Below are positions 22,780 through 33,093 of a stretch of 64,000 nucleotides of DNA, in pieces. Origin of the DNA: Tamarix chinensis (lineage: Eukaryota; Streptophyta; Magnoliopsida; Caryophyllales; Tamaricaceae); the NCBI GenBank assembly GCA_030549775.1, contig CM060172.1:126717122-126781121 (forward strand), given 5' to 3'. The notes under the pieces are model-generated. The model ran no database searches. It saw only the letters and a program-made list of their open reading frames with translations, and was not told the origin of the DNA. The position numbers and the translations under genes were made by a program. Every line of letters begins with the position of its first letter. Within the stretch, counting starts at the first letter, position 1.

Positions 22780-25640
22780 GACTAAAGGAATAATGGGAGA
22801 TATAGTTTGTCGAGGTATCATTGATAGTGGATCGTGAACAAATGTGAATAATGATAGGATGGTGAGTGAATGGGAGTTAAATACAAAACTACATTTGAAG
22901 CCTTATTCTCTTCAATGGATTACACAAGGACAAAGGATTCAAGGTAACAAAACAAACCCTGATCTCATTTAAAGTTGGTAATTATCATGATGATGTGCTA
23001 TGTGATGTTATACCTATAGACGCATGTAGAATCTTATTAGGTAGACCATTGCAATATGATCGATGTGATATTCACAATGGTATTAATAATGAATATCTTA
23101 TTGAAAAGGATAAGAAAAAGCATAAACCAAAATCTTCTAAGTGTGATAATGATAACATAGGCAAAATAAAAAAGATTTTATTTTTGCATGAAAGAGCTAT
23201 AATAGAATATATTAAGGAAGAAGGTAGTTGCTATGCCATGATTATCAAGAAATCCCTACAAGGGGAGAAAAATAAAAATAATCCTAAATCATATGTGCTT
23301 ATTGATGAATATAAAGATGTATTTCCTAATGACTTGCCATCGAGATTATCGCCTAAAAGAGGGATAGAAAATGCTATAGACATAATGCCTAGTATTTATT
23401 TAACTAATTGACCTGCCTATATATGTAATCTGAAAGAAGATAAGCAATTAGAGAGATAAATACAAGAGCTTGCAGGAAAAGATATGTAAGAGAAACTATG
23501 AGTCCATGTTGTGTACCTACATTACTTATTCCTAAAAAATATGATACATGGCGTATGCGTATTGATTCTAAAACTATGAATAATATAACTATCAAATATA
23601 GATTTCCTATGCCTAGATTAGATGACACGTTAGATGAATTATGTGGAGCACAAGTATTCTCTGAAATTAATCTAAGGAGTGGATATCATCAAATGAGAAT
23701 AAGAGAAGGGGTTGAATGGAAAACTGCTTTTAAAACAAAATATGGTCTTTACGAATGGAGTGTTATGCCATTTGGATTGTGTAATGCACTTAGTTTGTTT
23801 ATGAGACTAATGAATGAAGTTCTTTGACCTTTTCTTGGAAAATTCATTGTGGTATACTTAGATGATATACTTATGTATAGTCAAAATGAGCATGCTCATC
23901 TTAGTCATTTGAGGAGATTTTTTGATAAGCTAAGGCAAGCTAAACTCTATAAAAAAAATGGAAAAATGTGAGTTTATGCTTTTGAGTATTGTTTTCCTTG
24001 GTTATATTGTAAGTAGTAAAGGTATAAAAGTGGATCCTACAAAGATTCAAGTTATTGGGGACTGGCCAATACCTAAAGGTATTCATGATGTGAGAAGTTT
24101 TTACAAATTAGTGAGTTTCTATAGAAGATTCATTAAAGACTTCTCAACTATTGTTGCGCCGATTACATATCTTATGAAGAAAGATGAATTCAAGTGGGGA
24201 GAAGATGCCACTAAATCCTTTGAGACTTTAAAGGACAAGCTATGTAATGCACTGGTATTATTCTTGCCTAACTTTAATAAATTATTTGAAGTTACATGTG
24301 ATGCTAGTGGGGTAGGGATAGGAGGTGTACTCTCACGAGAAAAAAAGGTCATTACATTTTTTTTTTGTGAAAAATTAAATGGTGCTAAAATGAATTATTC
24401 AACATATGATAAGGAATTTTTAGCTATCATAAGAATCTTGCAAAAATGGAATTGTTATTTGAGACCTAAACCATTTTTTTGGATTCAGATCATGAAAGTC
24501 TAAAATATTTACATGGGCAAAAGAAAATTAGTCTTATGCATGTAAAACGGGTTAGTTTCTTACAATCCTTCATGTTTTTTGTCAAACATTTTGATGGTAA
24601 AGAAAATGTAGTAACGGATGCATTATTTAGGAAATCTATGATACTTTTCATATTGGATGCTAAATTATTAGGTTTTAAAATATTGACAGAATTATATGTG
24701 AAAGATGAATATTTCTTTGAAATTTATAATGAATGTAAGAAAAATCATAGTTATGGTAATTATGTGCTTCAGGATGAATTTCTTTTCAAACTTATTAAGG
24801 AAGTGCATGATGTTTATTTTGGTGTTCATAAAACCATAGAAATATTACAAGAAAATTTCTACCGTACAAGCTATTATTGAGAGATGTGTGATTTGTCAAA
24901 AAAGTAAGAGTTTCTTTCATAAATATTTGTATATTCTTTTGCCAGTTCTTATTCAACCAAAGGAGAGTGTTAGTATATACTTTATCTTAGGTTTACTAAT
25001 GACACAAAGGGGAAATGATTATATTATGGCAGTGGTAGATAGGTTTTCTAAAATGGTACATTTTATTCTTTGTAATAAAATGGATGATGCGACTCATGTG
25101 GTAGATTTATATTTCAAGGAAATAGTAAGGTTATATGGTATTTCCAAAAGTATAGTGTTGGATAAAGATGTAAAATTTTTAATTTACTTTTGGAAGACAC
25201 TTTGACATATGCTAGATACTAAGTTGCTGTTTAGTACATCTTATCATCCATAAACAGACGGTCAAACCGAAGTGACTAATAGAACCTTAATAACTTTACT
25301 ATGAGGATTAATTAATAAAAGTACAAATGATTGGGATATAAAATTTAGACATGGTGAATTTGCATACAATAGGAGTCCTTCTAGTACAACTCACTCAAGC
25401 CCATTTAAAGTTGTCTAAGGAGTTAATCCTTATTTGCCTATTGATATGTTGTCATTAAAGAAAGGTGATATTAAGAAATATGATGCTAAAGAGAGATTTG
25501 AATTCTTTAAAAAACTTTTGAGCAAATAAAGAATAATATTGAGAAATCTAATGCTAAATACTAAAACCAAGCGAACAATTAGAATTATACAAATATTTTC
25601 ACCGAGAGACTTGGTATAGTTATGTTTAAAAAAAGAAAGA
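22780..25640 (+). pseudogene. gypsy pol: protease, reverse transcriptase, RNase H, integrase
   Basis: Domains in order: aspartic protease with IIDSGS (about 22815-22835) and ACRILLGRP (about 23025); reverse transcriptase with [35 protein letters not shown] and the catalytic YLDD (about 23854-23868); RNase H with FEVTCDASGVGIGGVLS, YDKEFLAI and HESLKYL (24280-24510); integrase with a zinc-binding H/H and CVICQKSK (24800-24905), VVDRFSKMVHF (about 25033), LDKDVKF (about 25156) and QTEVTNRTL (about 25260). It is split by at least eight stops or shifts (for example TGA at 23825 and 24879). The frame is interrupted near its 3' end at 25680 by a solo LTR. Confidence 0.92.
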
Positions 25641-25675
25641 TTTTAAAACTTAATAAAGAATAAACTAATGCCAAG

Positions 25676-25680
25676 AGAAG
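25676..25680. repeat. Target-site duplication AGAAG, left copy
   Basis: AGAAG precedes the inserted LTR and recurs at 27422-27426. Joining across it restores a plausible pol reading (LMPRE then DEH). Confidence 0.88.
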
Positions 25681-27421
25681 TGGTGTGGATGTTGTTGGCA
25701 CGCAGTTTAAACCTTCTTTTGACAATTGTAGTATTAGTAAATAAGGGTATCGTTTTATACCGGGGATTGAGAGGACTCACCTATATTTAACTAGCTCAAA
25801 AATAATACAAATAAATATCCTAAATCACACAAAACAAATAAATAATAAAAACACTAATTGGGGTTTTAAAATTATAAAATAATAAAATAAAATAATAAAA
25901 ATAATGGATAATTGTAATTATGATAAATATGCTAAGAAATTCAAAATCCACCACTAGATTAGGTCAAAATATAATATTCATTTCTAAATTATCATTTAAT
26001 CATGAGAAAGAGATTTACCAAGTTGTATACCAAAAATAGGTCCATACACCTTATATTACTTCCCTAAAATAATTAATACGGCACTACACCAATATTAATC
26101 CTATTAAATACTAGCAGTATATTAGCAACAAGTGACTCCTATATTTAACTAGATCTAATGCATTAAGTATAATTGGAAGAATTCCAATCTAAGTACCCAA
26201 ACTAGTACACTAAGCATGTCTAATTGCATTTCCCTTCTTTAACCCACACATATCTAAAAGTTTTACTACTCCGGTTAGAATCACAAAATTATTAGGTGAA
26301 TTATTATCTAACCTAGCTGCAATTTAAACATATAAAGTCTAGCATATTTATATGGCCATCTACTAGGTAAATAATCCTACATACTATCACTATAAGAAAA
26401 CTAGAACAAGGCATGCACCATATAAAATATACTTGACATATATATATATATAAATGATAGAAATTAAAATAGAGTCAAAGAACAATCTCATGAAACAAAG
26501 AAACATAAAATCATATCTCGACCATAATTTAGGGTTTCAGTTTATTCTCTAGAAATAAATAATCAGCCAGTCGTAATATTCGAATTATTTACATAGAAAT
26601 ATATATCCAAAAATATAAATTAAAAACAGAGAAAGAAATAATTGAAATTAATTATAGATGAAAGATTAAAAATTTATTCAGATGAAAAAGTGATTAATTT
26701 CATCTGAAATAAATTCTTCCAGATAAATTTTTCTCTACTTCTCTCCTTTGCTGCCTTTATTTCCATGCACATATTCTCTTTTTTTTCCCTTCTTCGGCTG
26801 CTTCCATGCGTTGCACCCTAATGGATGTCTCACTTAATTTTCTTTGACTTCTCACGCCTGCTCTTCCTCTTTTTTTTTGTGCTTTTTTTTTTTATTTCGT
26901 CCAGCCTACTGCCGCTTAACTCTCCTATGTTACTAGCTCTCTACTTTCCGTGCAGCTCCTCTCTCCCCTATGGCTGACTCTGTCCTATTTTCTTTGGTTC
27001 CCCACATCGGCCTTCTCTTTGTTTATCTTCTTTTGTTCGCTTGGATTTTTTGTGCGACTGAAAGCTCCTCTAGCGTTAATTTTGCGGCTGCTTGCTGCTG
27101 ACTCTGCACCATAGCTCTTCTTTTTGGTGCTCCTTTTTTTTCTTTTTACTTCTCCCCCACCCAGCGACTCCTGCTTCTTTTTCTTTTTCAGCCTCCGCCC
27201 CTATCTGTTACTTTTTTCACTGCTGACCTCCTTATGCACCGTTTGTTTTAATATTATATTCTAAATTTATTTAATTTATGTCATTTTAGCTCAAATAATA
27301 ACATTTATGCAATTATTATCATTTAAGTATAAAATCATAATTATTTACATATATTACTAATATAAAATACTAAAAACTAAGATTATAAGGGTATAAAATA
27401 TGTCAAAATATGAACTCATCA
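25681..27421 (-). mobile_element. Solo LTR (1741 bp) inserted in gypsy pol
   Basis: On the plus strand it begins TGGTGTGGATG and ends ATGAACTCATCA, flanked by a perfect AGAAG duplication. Read on the minus strand it starts TGATGAGTTCATA and has, close to its end, the complement of GTATCGTTTTATACCGGGGA (25749-25768). This 'priming-leader-proximal' phrase is common near the 3' end of long plant gypsy LTRs, so I infer minus orientation. A strongly pyrimidine-rich stretch (26730-27240 on plus) lies inside. No coding capacity is seen. Confidence 0.85.
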
Positions 27422-27439
27422 AGAAGATGAACATTTAAA

Positions 27440-27585
27440 ATCTTAAGAAAATTTGAAAAGAATGCTTATGAATTAGAATTATCAGAATCCTATAGAGGAA
27501 TTTCTAAGACTTTCAACGTTGGTAATTTATTTTCTTATTATAGTGATGCTAATTTGAGGACAAATTCTTTTTTACAAGGGGAGAA
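27440..27585 (+). pseudogene. gypsy integrase C-terminal tail and polypurine tract
   Basis: Translation gives NAYELELSESYRGISKTFNV, followed by LRTNSFLQGEND. This is the conserved tail of chromovirus polyproteins ('NAY.LDLP...GIS.TFNV' and 'LRTN.F.EG.ND'). It continues the pol gene broken at 25680. The polypurine tract ACAAGGGGAGAA (27574-27585) primes plus-strand DNA and abuts the 3' LTR start TGATACAGGAGC at 27586. Confidence 0.85.
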
Positions 27586-27866
27586 TGATACAGGAGCATC
27601 TCCATCTCATTCTTCTCACGTTAAATGACAAGAGTTAGCATATTTGGAGGCAGTACCAATTGTTCTTAAAAATCTTAAACACCTTTTTAATAACCCAAAT
27701 AATATTTTATTAAGTGATTCTTGCAGGTATTACATATGTTTACAAGAATAGGACTTCATCAATGATATATCATGTACGAGACAATGACAATGTAAGGGTT
27801 ACAAAGTTGCATGGAAGACAAAACTACAAGACATGAAGTTTGATTATTTGATTATTCCATGTATTA

Positions 27867-30475
27867 GAGCATCCACAATGTTGTACCTAAATTTGAGGTC
27901 CCAATTGTACAATCCAATCATTTTCTCTCTCATCTCTCCTACTTTTATCAATTTACCTCAAATTTAATTCAATACTCTACAATCACCAACCTCAAATTTA
28001 CAATACCCAATTACTTTTATCAATCACATCACCAACCATTTATACTTTCTTTTATTTAACTTTTAATTTATATCAATCTATATATAATAATTAATAATTT
28101 TTCTACTACAATAGTTTTTAAAGTAATATTTTAAAATAATATTTGATTTCAATTAGTTTTAAAATAACCTATTATAGTTTTTTCTACTACAATAATAATA
28201 ATTAAAAAATATTACAACATAAATACAAATATAATATAATTAATAAAAATATTACAACGGAAATACAAATACAAAAATATTACGAAAATATAAAAATAGA
28301 ATTAAGGATTACAATAACATTACAAAATAAAAAACAGAAATACAATTTAAATAACATTATGAAAATATTACAACAAAAATAGAAATACAATAATATTACG
28401 AAAACATTACAAATATATATATAAGGATAAATATTACAATATATAAAAATATTACAATAGAAGTACGAAAACATAAGGTACGAAAATATGACATGAAAGT
28501 AGTAGAGTTAAGGATTCTCCATCATTTTTCTCATTGCTGTGTCATACAAGATCCGATGATCTTCTTTTTCTTTCTCATTCATATTTGATGTGTTACGACA
28601 AATTATAGCCATGTCAAACTCTTTTTCCTTTAATTGTCTTCGTTCAGCCCTATAAATCTGCTTATCTTCTGCCATTTTTTCTAATATCGCATTCTGTTTT
28701 CTAGCAATTTCCAGCAGTCCGTTGATATTTGATCCTTCGTCTTGTCTACTTTCTTTTGCCTTTCCCCTTGCTTTCCGCTTTGCTGCTTTCTGCCCCATAG
28801 GTCGCTCCAACGGAAATTTCATCTCTGAAGCATCGGGGGTAGATGAATCATGGTATGCACCTGAAGTTGAAACCTTTGTACGCTTTGATGTAGAAGCTTG
28901 CCCAATTATACCCTCATTTATTACCATCCATTTTGGATGGTTTTTTACAAGTTTCCATACATGTTCACTACTAAACGGGCTATTATACCTTGTTCTATAT
29001 TCTTTGTGCGCATCTCTAATTATATCTACTTCGCCAACACCACTTTGATTACGTTGACAAATATGACTATAACAACCAATAAATCGATTAACATTTTTAT
29101 TAATGTAAGAAAATCGATTCATTACCGTCTTTAGAGTTCTCTGTGGTCCTCCGCCGCGATATTCTTCAAAGTATGCCAGAATTTTTTTTCCAAAAATCCT
29201 TACATTTTTGCCCGTTCCCCTGAACCGAATCTTTGGAAAAATGTATCCATCCACTGAATAAAATTTCTTCTTCTTTATCCGTCCATTTACTATATGCTCG
29301 ACTTGCAAACTCATTGGGAGATTCAACCCGTGTCTCTTTTTCGAACTGATTTTGTGTGGAAAATTCTGGAAATTCAGAATCATCAAGATATGTGGCTAAT
29401 GGAGAATTGAAATCGTGTTGTGGAGAATTTTGAATATATGGAAAATTACAATAAAATGGAATAGTGGTGTTTGGAGGTTGAAATAATTGGAAATTGGCAT
29501 CATTTTGATAATATTGCATACTTGAAAATTTTAAATTTCGTGGATATTGCAAATTTTGGACATTTGAGGAATTTATAATCGGATAATCTTGTGAATTTTG
29601 GATATTTTGGTTTGGAAGTTCTTTTGAGTTTGAATCATTTGGATTATCCAAAAGATTCAAAAAATTAAATCTATTAGGATCCATTTTTAAAAATTAAATA
29701 TAAGTAGAGAAATTAATAAAATAAATATAACGTAAGAAATTAATAAAAAAATATAAATATAGAAATTATTAGAATAAAAGTAAATAGAGAAACTAATAAA
29801 ATAAATATACGTACTTAAATTAATAAAATCAATATAACTAGAAAAATTAACCAAATAAATATAACTTCTGAAATATTGAAGATAAATGAATAAATTAAAT
29901 ATAAGTAGAGAAATTAATAACAAAAATATAACTAGAGAAATTAAAAAAATAACTAGAAGATGAGAAATTAATAATTAAAAAAAATAAATATGACAAGAAA
30001 AATTTATAAAATATTAATAACTAGAGAAATGAATAAGATTAATTATGTAGAGAAATGAATATGAGAAAGAGAGATGGAATAGATGATATGAAAATATGGG
30101 CATAAATAATGTATTTATAGACAATTTTTTTTACCGTTATTATTAATGGTCATGTTTTTTTAATATGTTTTATTTTTTTTATTATAACGGTAATATTTAG
30201 GCTAAAAAAGTACCAAAAATAAGTTCTGTCGGTATATAAACAGTAGTAGCAGTAACTTACAAACGGCACGCGAATCACACGGGCGCGCGACTCATATCGC
30301 CTGACATTTTTACCGTTGAAGCACACTTTTCTATTACTTGAGTACAGATATTACTGACATCGGGAGCCTCAAAATTTTGAGGCAACCCAAATTTTGGGTC
30401 AGATTTTTTTCTTCTCCAAGACTTAAATTTCGGGGGCCCCAAATTTGAGTTTGGGAAGCCCCGCTGCAGTTGCTC
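27867..30475 (-). mobile_element. Non-autonomous PIF/Harbinger transposon carrying only ORF1
   Basis: The element is bounded by GAGCATCCACAATG on the left and, on the opposite strand at the right, GAGCAACTGCAGCG; these imperfect terminal inverted repeats share the GAGCA start. TTA flanks both sides (27864-27866 and 30476-30478), the 3-bp target duplication of PIF/Harbinger. Inside is one gene, ORF1, on the minus strand. No transposase is found in the remaining 1.4 kb, which is AT-rich with ATTACAAAAATAC-type low-complexity repeats (28200-28480). It would depend on a transposase elsewhere. Confidence 0.88.
28508..29684 (-). pseudogene. PIF/Harbinger ORF1 protein with one homopolymer frameshift
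   Basis: It starts MDPNRFNFLNLL at 29684 with an N/Q/S-rich N-terminal part of about 115 residues, then a Myb/SANT-like (trihelix) segment with YSKWTDKEEEILFSGW and KCKDFWKKI, and after the frameshift VMNRFSYINKNVNRF, IRDAHKEYRTRYN, a basic QKAAKRKARGKAKES stretch and a charged coiled-coil-like tail ending MRKMMENP. The two frames join at a run of eight A (minus strand, 29182-29189): one A fewer would give a continuous protein of roughly 395 residues. Such ORF1 proteins bind transposon ends with the transposase. Otherwise the gene is open, so the element is fairly young or the shift could be a sequencing error. Confidence 0.85.
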
Positions 30476-31010
30476 TTATCATGATTAAGTTTTATGTAGA
30501 TTTGATATTTATGTAAGCTTTGTAATATCTTGTCATTGTAATTGTAACTCATTATATATACTATATGGCCATATGTTGATTTAACTCTTATTTAATTAGG
30601 CTGATTGATTTGGGCTTAATTAATGAGAGTTAGGCTCAACCTCATATGTCATGTGTGTGCGTGTGTGTGCGCCTTGTACATTTGGTGGTGCGAATAATCA
30701 TACATCCGAGCACCTAATGAAATAAAGAGAGAACTTGGAGTCAAAACTCTTGGTGAATCTATCTTCCTACTTTATCTTCAAGTGAGGATAAATCTTGAGT
30801 GAATTTTATGAGCTACTTTATAGAGAAATTAGAGGTTTAACTTTAGAATTCTTTTGATTTTGGAAAATATCATAACCTTCCAATTGAAAGTTATATTTGA
30901 ATTGTCCAAACCATCAAGTTTCATCCTTCTTGGTCGACTTTGTTGTTCTACAAACCAAAAATAAAGGTATTCCATTTGTGAAAGATATTATTCAATTATC
31001 TTACTCATCA

Positions 31011-31780
31011 ATTGTGCTCTAATTTTTCCAACTTCAATTTTTTCAAAGATAATTACCTATAATCCTCTCCAATTGCAAGGATTTGGTTGCAGGGTGAATT
31101 TGTTCGATTATTGGAAAATGAAAAATGAATCTACTTTAATTCCCCTTTAATTTAATGTTCTGTTGCCTAGAATTGAAAGAATCATTTATTGAGAATTGAT
31201 ACCATTTGTTTCGTGAGGGTTGAGGACCATTTGTTGTTTGTTATATTCTTTTGGAATTTACTTCATAATAATCTATTAAATTATTTATTTATTTTTATTA
31301 ATAGATGGTAGTTCTATTTTGTTTGTTTTATTTCATTGTGTGGGCATAGTGGATGACTTTGTTGGAGATGTGATCTATTAGCGGGAGATTGTGTTAGTTT
31401 GGAGGAGTAAATATTTTATGAGTTTTTATTTTTATAATTTTTAACTTGCATACAATAAAAGAATCGAATGCAATAACAAAGTAAATATTTATTGAAATAT
31501 CAAGTAATAGAAGAAAAATTTATTACTTTAATAAATATGTAATTAGTGTATAGAGTATATGTTAATAGATATAAACGTATATATATGTATACAATCTATA
31601 AAATATTATATTTGTATAAAAATAATATCATTTTAATTATTATTATTTAATTGAAATAAATTTCAAACAATTATATTTATAGATGCCTACCATAAAATAA
31701 AAACAATTTATTTATTTTTATCTAAAATAAATTCTAAAGGTTTTATCCTTAGCCAATAATGATCTCTTTTTATGACAAAC
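31011..31780. other. AT-rich spacer upstream of the zinc-finger gene
   Basis: No gene or clear mobile element recognised. It contains TA-rich stretches around 31400-31700. Confidence 0.55.
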
Positions 31781-32120
31781 AGCACAATGAAGTGAATCAG
31801 AGATGAGAAAAGTTAATGACCCGATTTGAGTGGCTGGCATCCTATATCTCCTCCGTACCTTATTACCGGACTCCAAGTCCCACATTCAAATCTACTTCTA
31901 TAAACAAAAACAAGTCCGCTCAGGTCTACTGCTTTATCCGGTTATAGAACCCATCCTCTCAGGCCTAATTCCCTATCAAATCCACTGGCTCTTCCGGTAG
32001 CCCACAACTCTCGCTCGCCTCCCCCTAAAATTTAAACCCCGCTCGCTAACCTTTCTCTCCCCTCCATTGCTTCACTTCCATCATACCTCCTCTATTCTCT
32101 CTCTTCCCCCCTCTCTCCCC
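31780..32120 (+). promoter_or_regulatory. Putative promoter region of the CCCH gene
   Basis: Composition changes here from AT-rich repeat DNA to balanced unique sequence. A TATA-like CTATAAAC lies at about 31898-31905, followed by a long CT-rich leader (32010-32120, CTCTCTCC-type runs), a common feature of plant 5' leaders. No transcription start can be proved from sequence alone. Confidence 0.45.
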
Positions 32121-32125
32121 GATTT

Positions 32126-32453
32126 ATGGACTTCAGTTAAATTTACAGTAGACGTTACTTTGTATTTTCGTCTGTTCACTTTCGTTCGCACCCTAGGCCC
32201 TCTTTTATTGTTCCAAGCGAATGGTGATTGATTTCAGGTCTGGGTCAGTGTTAGGTCCGGTGGTATCCGTTTTTTTGCAGAAAGGGGTTTCCTGAGCTGT
32301 GTGGAGGGAGTATTTTCGTCGTATGCTCCAGATCGGTGATTTTTTATTGAATTGTTTTTTGGTCGGAGGCTTGCGGTTGGTAAGTGCAGGTATAGATTCT
32401 TGGGGGTTCGATGACGATCTGGAGGCAGTTGTCAGACTAAAATCCGGAAATCA
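32126..32453 (+). promoter_or_regulatory. 5' leader of the CCCH gene with several upstream ORFs
   Basis: Upstream ATGs before the main start: 32126-32140 (4 codons plus stop), 32221-32295 (24 codons plus stop), 32323 onward (MLQIGDFLLNCFLVGG..., open to the intron and ending in the next exon or by read-through TAA near 32455), and 32411-32440 (9 codons plus stop). If all are in the mature mRNA, ribosomes would meet several short frames before the zinc-finger ORF, which suggests translational control. Whether any peptide is conserved is unknown. Confidence 0.5.
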
Positions 32454-32989
32454 GTAAGTATTTTTGCTGACTTGTATCTCCGGATTCCTGTTAATATTGA
32501 GGTGTGAAGTGTTTTGGGCTGGATTTGGTTCAGTTTCCTTTCCTTTTAACTCATCGTTGGCCATTTATGTTCAATGAATCTGCCAGTGATTGGGTGATTA
32601 GGGATTGATTCATATGGAAGCTATATATTTGGGAATTTCTTCTGATGCGTACTATTTCCTTTCATTGATTTTTCTCTTTGGCTTTTAATTCTGGTGGTTT
32701 GGGGATATGGTGTGCGCAGTTCAAGATTCCAGTTGAGGATATATTTCAATTCAGAGTTTGTAATAGTGCTTCTGTTACCAGTTCTGAGATATTGCTGTTT
32801 ATGATTGTCAAATATGGTTTAATGTCTGTCCTGCGTCTTTTCCTTCCGTTTTAATATTTAGTAGTGCTAGTTTTCCAGCGGACCGCGGCTGTCTTTTGTT
32901 GTGTTTTTTGTGGACTGATTCTGATGTTGACACTTTTTTAATCTTTTAATTCATATGGTGTCTGATCCTCCGCTGTTTCTGTCTTCCAG
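32454..32989 (+). other. Predicted 5'-UTR intron (536 bp)
   Basis: Donor GTAAGT at 32454 (exon TCA before it) and acceptor TCTTCCAG ending at 32989 after a pyrimidine-rich tract. An alternative donor GTAAGT is at 32380. With either donor the spliced leader has an in-frame stop and no earlier in-frame ATG, so the coding start is unaffected. Confidence 0.6.
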
Positions 32990-33093
32990 CTTATATTTCC
33001 GGTAAAGAAGGTACGGGTAGTCTATCTGAGGAAATAAATTCCAAGGATCAGACGATTTTGTTTTCCTTAGAATCTGTAGATCTACACAAGAAA

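Larger units (their letters stand above)
20386..31010 (+). mobile_element. Old Ty3/gypsy retrotransposon with two nested insertions
   Basis: Order on the plus strand: partial 5' LTR (20386-20647), primer site (20653), leader, gag, protease, reverse transcriptase, RNase H, integrase, polypurine tract (27574-27585), 3' LTR (27586-31010). The reverse transcriptase, integrase and tail motifs fit plant chromoviruses (CRM/Reina-like), but no chromodomain is readable. Removing the two insertions (25681-27421 with its 5-bp duplication and 27867-30475 with its TTA) leaves about 6.3 kb. The two LTR ends are clearly homologous but diverged and every gene has stops or shifts, so the insertion is old. Confidence 0.9.
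27586..31010 (+). repeat. gypsy 3' LTR, split by a PIF/Harbinger element
   Basis: It starts TGATACAGGAGC right after the polypurine tract and ends TTACTCATCA, matching the 5' LTR end. Without the 2609-bp insertion and its extra TTA the LTR is about 813 bp. A TATA-like stretch (ATTATATATACTATATGG, about 30551-30568) and AATGAAATAAAGAGAG (30717-30732) lie in the right part. Confidence 0.85.

Noticed and set aside
33058..33093. Earlier start of the CCCH protein at 33058
   Set aside because: It uses TTG; the first ATG in frame is at 33094 in a good context.
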